From: Sambucus nigra
Lineage: Eukaryota > Streptophyta > Magnoliopsida > Dipsacales > Adoxaceae
Direction: 5' to 3'
NCBI GenBank assembly: GCA_949130495.1
Contig: OX422207.1
Location: 709,004,456-709,068,455 of the forward strand
Length of the DNA: 64,000 nt
Shown in pieces: positions 1 to 10,237 of the stretch. Every line of letters begins with the position of its first letter. Position 1 is the first letter of the stretch. Both the position numbers and the translations under genes were made by a program. A model generated the notes under the pieces. That model ran no database searches. It had not been told where the DNA came from and was given only the letters and a program-made list of their open reading frames with translations.

Positions 1-2261
1 GCAATTAATTCATAATAGATTGATGTAGTGAAATTTATTCCGTATGGGAGGTAAATTCTAACTCATTCCTTTATGTTGAGATTTTCCATTTTTAGCAATT
101 ATCTCAATATAAATTAATGATCTATAATTTATTTCTTTGGGTGAATTCTAATGTACAATTTTATAATTTTAGGATTTGCATTTTTAGCAAATCTCTTTTA
201 TTATTTAATTGTCCATTATGAATTCATCCACTATCCTTTTTATTTTTATTTTGTAATTTTTTGTTTTTTAGTTTAGATTCAATAAATACATGAGTGAGGG
301 ATTGTAATTGAGAGATTGTTGATGTAATTGAAGATTCCATTCCAATTCAAGGCTTAAATGGGTTTGATCTATTCCTCTCTTATTACTTTTAGTTTAATCT
401 TCTTTTGATTTTATTTGTTTATCTTATATTTTTGGATGATGATTATTGAGGGCTAATCTCCCATTAATGGGATGAAATTTTGAAGCCCTCATGAATCCAA
501 TTTAGTTAGTTCACTTTTTAGCACAATTTTATTTACCTCATTTTTTATTAGCTTTTACATCTTAGTAGTACTTTAAAAATTAGTATATAGTTAGTTAATT
601 AATATTCCCTTGAAAAAATTCATAAAAAATAGAAAAAGTAAAAATAGAAAAATATAATAAAATGCAAATGAATCTATATATATGTCCTCTCCAATTTTGT
701 GTTTCACCCTTATATTTGGATTGACTCCCTTACTTACCCTCTACACTAGTTTTGTTATAATTTTGTAGGTTCAAGGGAAATTTTGATGGATAAAGAAGTT
801 GCAACAACGACACAGAGTTCTACATAGAGAAGCAATTTTTCATTTTATCATACACTGTCTTATGGTAACTTCATAAGAATCAAATTCTATAGATACATTA
901 ATTTGATGTTTAGGAAGTTAAATTGATATTATGTCCATATTTTAGACAGGTTCCTTAGTATGTGAAATTATAAATACAGCGCTCTCGGAGTTATAAAGCA
1001 TAATGAATAAATGATGTATTTTTCCAATGAAATGGTAAACGATTTCATAAAATAGTAAAACAATCTAGTACTGCCTTAACACGTTCTTTATTAACAGAAA
1101 TGCCAGTGGAAGAAACAAACATAACGTATAATGCCACCATGAATTAATAAACTTTGAACCAAACTTGACGAATTAATCGAGAAAATCTTTATATAACCTC
1201 AAGGGTTACCAATTTTGATTGTGAAAGAGAAGGTTAAAACATTTCATTAATGTATCAACTATCGAAAAGTTGATCAAATGACCATAAAGAATACATATCC
1301 TTAGCCTCGGATACAAGACTTCGTTGATTAAATATGAGAATCCAAAAAAAAAAATATGATTTATGATTTAACTAACATTAACTACATGCGGATAAAATTG
1401 GCAAAGCCAACCTTTAAACCCTCGACTGTAAATTGTTGAATCTCAACCTATATTTCGAAACGCATATTATGCAAACAACTATACAATACTGTTATTACAA
1501 GATCCATGATTCAACCTATAGTATCGTCTTACCCGTACCTAATATGGACCATGTTACCAAACCCCGTGTTTCGATACATGATGCTTGAAAAGCTTGTAGA
1601 AATGCCTATTAATTATCTGAAACCTCTTTTCATTTATATTCATGCATGTGTCATTTAGTATGGTATATCACTAATAGAGAGAAGACAGACCTTGGTCAAA
1701 TACAAATGAATGAAGTATCTTTCCAAATATGTTATATACCCTAGACGATGTACACGACTAGTACACTATGAAACTTCATGATATCGGAATTTAGAGGATT
1801 AATTTTTTTAGGTGGGTAGATTGTAATACTCTGATTTTTATTTTAATTTAAGTTAAATTATTGATATGTTAAAATGACATTTTATGGACTATTAATAGTT
1901 TTCGTGACGCTTATGATCCATACGTATGGCCTGTAACATAAAAATAGGATCGTCACACATTATTTGCGTATTCAAATAATTATTTTCCATATAAATGAAT
2001 AGTAAAACAAGATTAAAACGAATAATTCTAAATTATTATTCGAATTAAAAGTGTGTATAAAATAGTTTAATTCCAAAATACTTTTAATACAAAAATACCA
2101 AGTTAACATGTCGTGTATGTCCCAAATTTATAATTAATTGGAATCTCAAGAAATATAAAAGTTTACACACATTTAAATTTTTACGTGAGTACCAAATACA
2201 CTCAGTTGCATAGTTATCTTTAAGTTGTCTGTACCCTGTCTAAATCTACAAAACATAAGCA

Positions 2262-2420
2262 ACCCTTTATATATTTCTTAACACCAATGATTACTCTCTC
2301 TCTCTACAAAACCTCTGCTATCCATCAAAAAATAAACCCACGAAGAAACAAACCCCTCTTATAATCCAACAACCCATGAACAACACTAAACCTCTGGCCA
2401 AAATCCCGCAACCCCAATTT
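2262..2420 (+). promoter_or_regulatory. possible orphan promoter and CT-rich leader
   Basis: A TATA-like string (ctttatatatt, about 2266-2276) is followed within about 30 bp by a CT repeat (ctctctctctc, about 2296-2306) and then a relatively C-rich stretch containing an ATG near 2375. This is the layout of many plant 5' UTRs, but the reading frame after the ATG closes after about two dozen codons and no gene follows. It may be a degraded promoter or chance composition. Confidence 0.2.
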
Positions 2421-3116
2421 CCACAAACACATGTATTGTTGTTGTAGTAGTTGTATTTGTGTTGAACCTATAATCAGAATCACTGAAGTTACAAATTCAT
2501 ATGCAGGTGACTTTATATATTGATTGAATGTGATATTGTCGCCTCAACTCCACATCATATATCTTCATTCACTTATGTTTATGTATTTCTTCACTTACTT
2601 TAATTGTTATAGGTTCCTATAGATTCATAAATCATGAATGTGACTTTCGGTTCCTATGAATTGGTAATTCCAGTATTTAGGTTTCGTTCATAGGGAAAGT
2701 GATTAAACATGAAAACGATTGAGATTTAAGCTTTGGTGTAAAGGTTTAATTAAGAAACTACAATCGATATTGCGATTTTCTTTCAATTTGTTTAGTTTAT
2801 CTTTTTGAAAAGTTTATGCCTTGATTTGCAACCTTATGGGCACACAATTTGATAGTTGATGACTATCAAGGTTAGTAAGTTCTTCATTCTATATTTTTTT
2901 AGCCAACACTTTTTTATTATTGCATGCATATATTGTTGACGACTATCAAGTTTATGCCTTGATTTGCAGCCTTGGTTTTGTTTGTATAATTTTAATGAAT
3001 TTTTGTATAGACATGGGTCAGTGCGGTTTATATTTGGTTTAAAAAAATATTATTAAATTGTAATCATAATTTATTCCAGTCCATGGCACGACGATAAATT
3101 TATTCCCGTGACACAT

Positions 3117-3118
<2 letters not shown>

Positions 3119-3189
<71 letters not shown>
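3119..3189. repeat. (AT)n microsatellite
   Basis: An essentially perfect AT dinucleotide run of about 70 bp. It lies about 105 bp left of the Harbinger insertion site. Confidence 0.97.
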
Positions 3190-3191
<2 letters not shown>

Positions 3192-3297
3192 GAGATTATT
3201 GTTATACTATTATTTTGTTTGAAGTCCATCCCATTTCAGTTTGGATGTTCGTGTAGTGTAATCTCAATTGGTATTAGTTACTAACTTTTTATCCTAA

Positions 3298-3310
3298 GGC
3301 CATCTGTAGT
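3298..3310 (+). repeat. left terminal inverted repeat of the Harbinger element
   Basis: GGCCATCTGTAGT, directly preceded by target-site TAA at 3295-3297. It pairs with the right end at 10222-10234 with one mismatch in 13. Confidence 0.9.
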
Positions 3311-3430
3311 AGGAATGTCTAAATTGATTAGGTGGAGATGTAATTTTAGATTGTTTTGGGTAGAATGTTTGGCGAGGTTTTACACTGGGACAACGCAAAT
3401 GAGGGACGTGGCAGTGTTGGGCGTTAATTA

Positions 3431-3516
3431 TTTTACCGCCCAGATCTGGGCGGCTATCATTTTACCGCCCAGCCAACACAGCAAATCTGGGCGGCTAACA
3501 TATTACCGTCCAGTTC
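3431..3516. repeat. left subterminal GGGCGG motif cluster
   Basis: Five copies of an ACCGCCCAG / CTGGGCGG motif lie in about 85 bp in alternating orientation. They include a perfect 18-bp palindrome, CCGCCCAGATCTGGGCGG, at 3436-3453. The same motif (as TTTTACCGCCCA or TTTTACCGTCCA) recurs near the right end (10010-10070) and in each 112-bp central repeat. This distribution suits transposase or Myb-partner binding sites, which is inference. Confidence 0.75.
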
Positions 3517-3831
3517 TAACCAATTTTTTACCGTTAGCCTCTAGACGTTTATAGCCGTTTATACCCGTTACAAATATATCCGTTGTAACTAAATATTAAT
3601 TATATATTTACCCCCTATAAATAACATTTTCTCCTCTTCTATTTTTCATTCTTGTTACAAAATTATTTCTCCTACAATATTTCCTATTATTCATTCTTAT
3701 TACAAAATTATTTCTCCTACAAAATTATTCATTCTTATTACAAAATATCTCCTACAATATTCTTGAATATTTGTTAAATCCCAAAACTCAAAGACTTATT
3801 TTTTATATATTCAATACCATTTATTTTAAAT

Positions 3832-5663
3832 ATGTTATCTATTCAAAGAAAATGGTGTGGCAAACTTGCAAAACCTAATCCCATTCCACCCCCACCACCG
3901 AATTTGCCAGTCTTGTATCGGAATTATCGTCAGTTGTTTGACGATAGTTTTTTGCATGCGAGAGAGATGATTGTTGATCCTACAGCTAATCCAACCGACA
4001 GTCAATTTCATATGCGCGGTAGTATCCACGGTCCGATAGAGGTGTATGCTGAATTATCCCATATTCTATTTGTGCGAGCGGCCATTGGGAATTTCGGTTT
4101 TAGTCATTTATTTATCGAATCTTTTCCTAACTCCGACAACCAATTGACTGGAGCGCTCATAAGTAGGTGGTCTAAATAACTCATACATTCCATCTACCTA
4201 ATGTGGAGTTGGTGATTACCCCTTTTGATTTTGTTCATTTATCAGGTAAATATTTCAGAAATGTTTATTCGTTCAATTTTTGTATTTTTATAATTTATTG
4301 TTTGATGTTTCCATATTTAATAATTGTTAAATTATATGGTTTTAGGAATTCCAATTGGAATCCATCCAATTTTGCCTAGTTTTCCAACAACTAGTCAGTA
4401 TACTATAGAGCAAATGTTCGACCTATATTTTCCCGAAATAGGCCACCCAGAGTTCAAAGGAAGAAATATTTCTTGTAAAACAGTAAAAAAATACATGTTG
4501 GATTGGTGCGAACAAGTTCCGGAGCAAAGACTAGCGAGCGAAGAACAAATTGCCAGAGTTTTTATTGTATATGTGTTGAGCTTCATTTTTTTCCCGAAAG
4601 ACCATAACACCTTGTGTGTAGATTGGACAACTTATTTAAACAATCTTAACGACATGGCTGCTAAGGATTGGGGTTCTGCCATTTTAGCAAGTATTTACTA
4701 TGCGCTTGACGCGTGTACCATAAATGCGCAAAAATCAGTAAATTGTTTTTGGTAACTTATAGAGGTATTATTCCCTCTAATTTTACACTTGTATCACGAT
4801 CATTAAAATTAATTTTTTTAGGGTAATAATCTCCTTAATTCTAATGAGTTTTTTCTTAAACCCGCAGTAGTTTGTCTACGAGTACCTTCACACGATGGCT
4901 CCCATATTGCACGATAATGCTGTGGAAAGATGGTTGTGTATGCTACGATGTGGCTGATCAACGTGAGACTTTATTGGGTCAGATGAGATTTAAAAGTTCG
5001 GTAATGCAAGAGCAACTAGAAATGCGTTCTCCCGAGTCAGTCATATGGCAACCTTTTATGGGATTAGCAGAAAATCACTTTAATATCGTTACAATTGCTC
5101 ATGATGTGGGGCAAAGACGGATAATTCTTTTGGATATCGAGTTAGGTGGAACTTGGTATCTCAGAGATCGTTGCTACCGTCAAATGACAAGTCTCGTTGC
5201 GATTCCAGAAAACCCACCGTATCCAAAGGCATTCATTCCAAGGGGTATATATATGGAACAAATTGGCAACTGGCAACCAGCAATTGCTCGTCTCACAGTC
5301 TCATCGGAGGACGAATGGTTGACATACTGGAAGATTGTGGGTAAAGGTGCAATATTAAGCTCCCTAATTCGGTGGAAAAATCATGACGGGGTGGGGTTGG
5401 CCTCGATTGCACCATCTAATTTACGGGTACCCAGCGCACCAGGAGATATATGGGAGGCTCCCCGTATATACAACACACAAGGACAATCTTCATCGTCAAA
5501 TCTTATACCTTTGTCAAGGGATATTGAAGTTGCAGATACAAATTTGAGTGGCACAACAGTCATTCGAGTAGACCCGCCAACCACTCATAATGACTTAGCT
5601 CCCGGGACATTTTACTCACGCGACCAATGGCGTGATATGGTTTTTTTAAAGAGGACTACATAA
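3832..5663 (+). pseudogene. plant mobile domain (PMD) protein gene carried by the Harbinger element
   Basis: Three coding blocks fit a PMD (aminotransferase-like, MAIN/MAIL1-type) protein. Block 1 (3832-4245) begins at an ATG and contains a proline run, then R-W-S-K and, after a frameshift near 4176, T-H-T-F-H-L-P, the family hallmark preceding the 'T..D...L.G.P' segment. A GT-AG intron at 4246-4345 restores that segment (H-L-S-G-I-P-I-G). Block 2 (4346-4751) carries the 'Y.L..I.FP ... DWGSA.LA.IYYAL' core. A second GT-AG intron (4752-4867) leads to block 3 (4868-5663) with W-Q-P-F and W-Y-L-R-D-R, also conserved in PMDs. A further frameshift is likely near 4900-4960. PMD proteins act in heterochromatin silencing and development; transposon-borne versions have no established function. 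The tail to about 5930 may be residual coding or 3' UTR. Confidence 0.75.
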
Positions 5664-6081
5664 GGAAACTTCAATCACTAATGTTAGAACGAGAGATTAT
5701 GTGGCAAAGGTGGGTGATAGAGCTTAAAGGCGCTGGGCCTAGTTCGTCTACCGAGCACAACCCCATTCCACAATACACCCCCCTGATATATATGGAGATG
5801 AATATCCAATTGCTACACCTAATATAGCCCATCCACCATCACAAGACCCTGGAGGATCGGTCAGTCAAAACTCTCTTGCCGATGATGTTTTTAGACTATT
5901 CAACGAATTTCCTTATCAGCAATAACAATAACAATGTATTAAATTTCCTTATCAGCAATAGCATTAACAATAACAATGTGGTTTATATTAGATTGTTTTT
6001 ATTTAATAACGATGTGGTTTATATTAGATTCAAGTGCAAACACTGTTAAAATATAAACACCATAAAAAAACCAACAAACTC

Positions 6082-6768
6082 TTAAACACTTAGGTCGAAC
6101 CTAGGAGAAGTACAACAAAATGGTTTCCCATTTCGTACTAAACATCTAGGTAAGTAAGATCGTTGCATATTAGAATCAACATATTCTTTATTATAATTTG
6201 ATATATTTGGTTCGTACTCTGCCCTATCATTTTCAAATACGCATTCCAAAAAGTAATCATAACCAGAATTGGTGTAGTCTGAAATGTCGTTATCTGATGC
6301 CAACGCAGAATCATTATATATGTTAATCATTTGTTCCTGAATGTGATGACCAGATTGCATCGTGTGTTGTGCTTTGTGATAACGTTGTAAGCGCCTCTCC
6401 ATCTGCCATATCTCTTCCTCTAATAAATCAAGGCAAAACATCTCCGCTTCTTCGGGATACGATATTGTCCAAAGAGCGGCAGCCCAATTTCTCGGCACAG
6501 GTATATGATGGTAATGGCAAAGAACCTCCAAGTCACACCTTTCATCATATTTTTCTGGCCATGACAGGTGTTCCCAAGGGTACTCTACTCCGTCTTCTGG
6601 TTCAGAAGTAGGGGAGATTATGAAAACATGACCATAGTCATTAAGAAAACGTCGAGAAGTATCAATCGGATATGTTTGAAATATTTGTTTCTTTCCATAC
6701 CAAACGTTATCGACAAAATCTGTGTATGATCCATTGTAAATGGATGAATTGTATGGAGATGAAGCCAT
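6082..6768 (-). CDS. unrecognised 228-aa protein inside the Harbinger element
   Basis: An uninterrupted frame from ATG at 6768 to a stop at 6082. A TATA-like run (atatatatata, 6794-6806) lies about 30 bp upstream of the ATG, and then come the 112-bp repeats shared with the divergent transposase gene. I do not recognise the family. The protein is acidic and rich in Y, N, D and E, with a Trp-rich stretch around residues 75-110 and a possible short coiled coil at about 120-137 (L-L-E-E-E-I-W-Q-M-E-R-R-L). No signal peptide, membrane segment or DNA-binding motif is evident. It could be an accessory transposition protein or captured host sequence. Its openness and promoter position favour a real gene. 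Confidence 0.6.
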   Translation of the reverse strand: MASSPYNSSIYNGSYTDFVDNVWYGKKQIFQTYPIDTSRRFLNDYGHVFIISPTSEPEDGVEYPWEHLSWPEKYDERCDLEVLCHYHHIPVPRNWAAALWTISYPEEAEMFCLDLLEEEIWQMERRLQRYHKAQHTMQSGHHIQEQMINIYNDSALASDNDISDYTNSGYDYFLECVFENDRAEYEPNISNYNKEYVDSNMQRSYLPRCLVRNGKPFCCTSPRFDLSV

Positions 6769-7453
6769 GATTGTAATGTTAGACGAAAAGGCGATATATA
6801 TATATAGGCTTGTTGGGCAGGACTTGTTTTACCGTCCAACAAGGACGATTTGTCACCTCATGTAAATTATGAGGACTGATATTTTGTGAACATGAATCTT
6901 TCCAGCTTTAGTCCTGTACACTTGTTGGGCGAGACTTATTTTACCGTCCAACAAGGACGATTTGTCACCTCATGTAAAATATGAGGACTCATATTTTGTG
7001 AACATGAATCTTTCCAGCTTTAGTCATGTACACTTGTTGGGCGGGACTTGTTTTACCGTCCAACAAGGATAATTTTTCACCTCATGTAAAATATGAGGAC
7101 TGATATTTTGTGAACATGAATCTTTCCTTCTTTAGTCCTGTACACTTGTTGGGCGGGACTTGTTTTACCGTCCAACAAGGACGATTTGTCACCTCATGTA
7201 AAATATGAGGACTTATATTTTGTGAACATGAATCTTTCCAGCTTTAGTCCTGTACACTTGTTGGGCGGGACTTGTTTTACCATCCAACAAGGACGATTTG
7301 TCACCTCATGTAAAATATGAGGACTGATATTTTGTGAACATGAATCTTTCCTGCTTTAGTCCTGTACACTTGTTAGGGGGGACTTGTTTAAATATACAAC
7401 TTTGATAGATATTGAGCATCACAACTACTACTCCTATAATATAAACATTTACC
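6769..7453. promoter_or_regulatory. bidirectional promoter region of the Harbinger element
   Basis: This interval separates two divergently oriented ORFs (minus start 6768, plus start 7454). It consists almost entirely of the 112-bp tandem repeats, with TATA-like strings at both edges (6794-6806 for the minus gene, taaatata near 7388 for the transposase). Both genes are likely driven from here. Confidence 0.55.
6809..7390. repeat. 112-bp tandem repeat, about 5.2 copies
   Basis: Units start at 6809, 6921, 7033, 7145, 7257 and (partial) 7369, an exact 112-bp period with only scattered substitutions. Each unit contains two hairpins: CTTGTTGG...CCAACAAG, extendable to 12 bp through GGCGG/CCGTCC, and CCTCAT...ATGAGG. 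The first carries the TTTTACCGTCCA motif also found at the element ends. Confidence 0.95.
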
Positions 7454-8743
7454 ATGTCTAAAAATGATATTGAGGAGATGATATTAGCGCAAATTGTCCA
7501 AACGTATGATCTCGACTCCGATGATGAAGCCACCACGGTACACAACAGATTCTGGGATGCAATACATCGGGCGTCCTTACTGCACAGTAGTCAGGAAATA
7601 CATGAGCGACGAACGGTGCACCGAGATAGAGAGATGGATCATCACAATTTATGGAAAGACTATTTCCAGGAGAACCCCACATACCCTGAAGAAATGTTCA
7701 AGCGTAGGTTCAGGATGAATAAGGCGAGCTTCAATCGTATTTTGGAAGCAGTCTGTGAAAATGATTCATATTTCATCCAGAAACCGGATTGTGTTGGACG
7801 AATGGGATTAAGCTCTCAACAGAAGATTGTTTGTGCACTTCGTATGTTGGCGTATGGTGGATGCGGGGATTTACAAGATGAATATCTGAAAATAGCCGAG
7901 ACAACAGCGATTCAGACTTTAAAATGTTTCTGTAGGGCTATAGTGAAGGTGTTTAGCTCGGAGTATTGTCGCACACCTACAGCCGCAGATATAGCCCGCA
8001 TGCAGCCAGAGAATGAACGACGTGGGTTCCCCGGGATGATTGGGAGCATTGACTACATGCACTGGCAATGGAATAACTGTCCACATGCATGGAAAGGACA
8101 ATACCAGGGTCATTCCCATGCTGCCACTATAATTTTAGAGGCAGTCGCGTCTTATGATACTTGGATTTGGCATGAATTTTTTGGAATGCCTGGTGCATGT
8201 AATGATATGAATGTTCTTGCGAAATCTCACGTGTTCGAAGAACTTATGGAAGGAAATCGTCCCCCTATACACTTTGAAATCAATGGAAACACGTATGACA
8301 TGGGGTACTACCTTGCAGATGGTATCTATCCGCCCTACGCAACTATCGTTAAGAGTTTCAAGAGACCGGTCAGTCAAAAACAAAAGGTGTTCCCTCGAGC
8401 CCAAGAAGGTGCCCGAAAGGATGTGGAACGGGAATTTGGCATCTTGCAACAACAGTTTCACTTCATCAAAAATCCGGCGAATTTTTGGGAATATAAAGAC
8501 TTACGTGTAATTATGAAGGCTTGTGTCATATTACACAATATGATTGTCGAGGAAGAAGTACGAGACGGGACTTGGAGAGCTGACCAGCCCTTACGTGACC
8601 CACCCCCCTGCTTAAGCAGACAAAGTCTCGCTGGCCATTATCAGTACCAGGTGCGGGAGACAAAGATGTGGAACAAGGATGCCCATAACCAGTTACGTGA
8701 GGACCTTATGGAACACATTTGGAATCGTCATGCAGAATCATAA
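7454..8743 (+). CDS. PIF/Harbinger transposase (HARBI1-like DDE nuclease)
   Basis: An intact 429-aa frame, the usual length for plant Harbinger transposases. The N-terminal third (to about residue 190) is helix-rich, with a block (F-K-R-R-F-R-M around 82-88) typical of the predicted DNA-binding region. The nuclease domain follows: D200 in G-S-I-D-Y-M-H-W, D251 in C-N-D-M-N-V, D289 in L-A-D-G-I-Y-P and E325 in D-V-E-R-E-F-G, so an acidic triad can be assembled. The C-terminal A-C-V-I-L-H-N-M-I is also diagnostic. The enzyme would cut at the GGCCATCTGTA ends and insert into TAA/TTA sites, normally with the Myb-like partner encoded at 8895-9828. The start at 7454 is the first ATG and lies about 65 bp after a TATA-like string. 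Confidence 0.92.
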   Translation: MSKNDIEEMILAQIVQTYDLDSDDEATTVHNRFWDAIHRASLLHSSQEIHERRTVHRDREMDHHNLWKDYFQENPTYPEEMFKRRFRMNKASFNRILEAVCENDSYFIQKPDCVGRMGLSSQQKIVCALRMLAYGGCGDLQDEYLKIAETTAIQTLKCFCRAIVKVFSSEYCRTPTAADIARMQPENERRGFPGMIGSIDYMHWQWNNCPHAWKGQYQGHSHAATIILEAVASYDTWIWHEFFGMPGACNDMNVLAKSHVFEELMEGNRPPIHFEINGNTYDMGYYLADGIYPPYATIVKSFKRPVSQKQKVFPRAQEGARKDVEREFGILQQQFHFIKNPANFWEYKDLRVIMKACVILHNMIVEEEVRDGTWRADQPLRDPPPCLSRQSLAGHYQYQVRETKMWNKDAHNQLREDLMEHIWNRHAES

Positions 8744-8894
8744 TCTTGATTGTAATTTCAATATGTAGACAATTTTCTTCGTGCTAAATAAAATATGTTT
8801 GGGCAAAACTAGTCATTGATGAACATTGGTAGAAAAGCTAGTAATTAATAAATTTGAGTTACATAAATAACCATACAAATCTAATAATGTAATA

Positions 8895-9828
8895 TTAGAA
8901 GTTCTGAAATGCTTGAGCCCGATGCTGCATTATCTGAGTCAATCGCATCTCATGAAGGGCTCTTTGTTGGGGAGTGAAGTTACTTGTATCCATGTAAATA
9001 ATGTGATCTTCGTCACGTTGGAGTTGAGCTTCATACTCTTTGGTGCGAATTGAAATTAAACCATCAATCTTTTCATTTAGAGTTCTTTTGATTGATTGGG
9101 ATTCTGCGAATTTTTGTCATAAAGTTTGTTGAATTCATTAGAGTTCTCTAAAATGAGCGTTTGTGAAGCCGCACTGTTGGCTGCCGCTCTTTTCTTCCCT
9201 TTCAGTTTCGCAGCTTTACGTCCTTCCGGTCTTTTCAATGGATTATTGAATTCTCTTGTATCGCTATCGTTCTAATTAAGCGGGTTCCCATTATCTTCTT
9301 CATCAGTATATTGTGAACCAGTGGTCGACATCGAATACTTTGGCAAATCCTTAAGCACCTCGTAGCAGTGGTCGTAATTGAATTTATGACCCATTTTTGA
9401 TAGAAAGTTATCACGAGCTCGTTGAACCTATCAAAAAAAATATTCTCGCATAATTTTTGCAAAATGAATATAAAATAAATATAAAATAAATAAATATTAA
9501 TTGTAATTACCCATGAAACCTCCGCCGTGACGCTTTCTTTCCCCCTACCGTATGCTTTGGACAAGTTCGCCGTATACAACACACAATCTGTGTTAATTTT
9601 TCGAAATTTTCCCTGCAATGTATTTTCAGACCGTCTGTAAATGACACCCTTGCTTGAGTTATATTCGTTCGTAATTTTTTTCCATAATGTAGAACCCGCT
9701 TGGTTAGTCCCCATAGCACCATCTATAGAAAATTTAACGTATGCCATACAAAGCAACACCTCATCGTGTGCATTAAAATTTGGCAATCGACTAGAATTAG
9801 ACGGAGTACTTTGAGAAGAAGAATCCAT
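8895..9828 (-). pseudogene. Myb/SANT-like Harbinger partner protein, damaged
   Basis: Exon 1 (9828 to 9511) encodes a Ser/Thr/Asn-rich N-terminus, then a trihelix-like region (E-V-L-L-C-M-A-Y, W-K-K-I, S-E-N-T-L-Q-G-K-F-R-K-I), as in the second ORF of plant Harbinger elements. A GT-AG intron (9510 to 9428, 83 bp) keeps phase. Exon 2 continues with H-C-Y-E-V-L and the R-P-E-G-R-K-A-A-K motif of the NAM-associated C-terminal region, ending in a Q/R-rich tail at the stop 8895-8897. An in-frame TAG lies between the acidic stretch and R-P-E-G-R, and a frameshift lies about 75 codons before the end. It converges on the transposase, with 151 bp between them. In this superfamily the partner binds the transposase and element ends and aids nuclear import. 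Confidence 0.8.
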
Positions 9829-10009
9829 TATAATTATTTAAATTATAATGTTCAAAGATATAAAATACTTTTGTGCTCAAAGTGTGTGAGGGATGTAATA
9901 TAAATACACAAAAATAAAAGTTACCGTTGTAAATATGTTTTAGCCATTAGAAAAGTTACCGTTTGGAACTTATATATATATTTTTTTAAATTGAGGTTGG
10001 ACGGTTATA

Positions 10010-10072
10010 TGTTTACCGCCCAGAAAATATGTGCGGTTTTATGTTTAACGCCGAGTCTGGGCGGTTTTGTGT
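10010..10072. repeat. right subterminal GGGCGG motif cluster
   Basis: Contains GTTTACCGCCCAG, a GTGCGGTTTT variant and CTGGGCGGTTTT within about 60 bp, mirroring the left cluster. Confidence 0.7.
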
Positions 10073-10221
10073 TTAACGTGTAGATCACGTAGGGCCCACT
10101 TACACATTGTGTTTCGGGTGTTTACATTTGCATTTCGTCTAACTTTTCTCTGTCCTCCAACTACACGATTATTTACCCACTGTGAGATGTAAATGTGTAG
10201 TTTTACACATTTACATCGCCC

Positions 10222-10234
10222 AGTACAGATGGCC
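10222..10234 (-). repeat. right terminal inverted repeat of the Harbinger element
   Basis: Reads (reverse complement) GGCCATCTGTACT, followed by target-site TAA at 10235-10237. Confidence 0.9.
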
Positions 10235-10237
10235 TAA

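Larger units (their letters stand above)
1..3294. other. AT-rich intergenic sequence
   Basis: No protein-coding reading frame with recognisable homology is seen on either strand. The stretch is strongly AT-rich with homopolymer runs. A local duplication is visible: the text around 2812-2870 (a 'tttatgccttgatttgca' phrase with 'gactatcaag') recurs at 2940-2975. Around 1828 there is an LTR-like beginning (tgtaatactctgatttttatt), but no matching end was found, so it is not called as an element. Confidence 0.6.
3298..10234 (+). mobile_element. complete PIF/Harbinger DNA transposon (6.94 kb)
   Basis: The left end reads GGCCATCTGTA and the right end is its exact reverse complement. Both ends are flanked by TAA (3295-3297 and 10235-10237), the 3-bp duplication typical of PIF/Harbinger. 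Inside are the two genes expected of the superfamily, a DDE transposase (7454-8743, plus) and a Myb/SANT-like protein (8895-9828, minus), in convergent order. Two further genes are present: a PMD gene (3832-5663) and an unrecognised minus-strand ORF (6082-6768). The transposase frame is open but the Myb-like partner has an in-frame stop and a frameshift, so the copy is probably not fully autonomous. Subterminal ACCGCCCA/TGGGCGGT motifs occur at both ends. Confidence 0.9.

Noticed and set aside
1828..2100. Possible LTR start (TGTAATACTCTGATTTTTATT)
   Set aside because: No matching LTR end, PBS, PPT or second copy was found in the window.
6809..7390. CRISPR-like spaced repeats
   Set aside because: Units are contiguous tandem copies with no unique spacers, inside a plant transposon. 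The same holds for the array at 51241-52140.
8135..8461. 108-aa minus-strand ORF inside the transposase
   Set aside because: It lies opposite the conserved nuclease domain and is a shadow.
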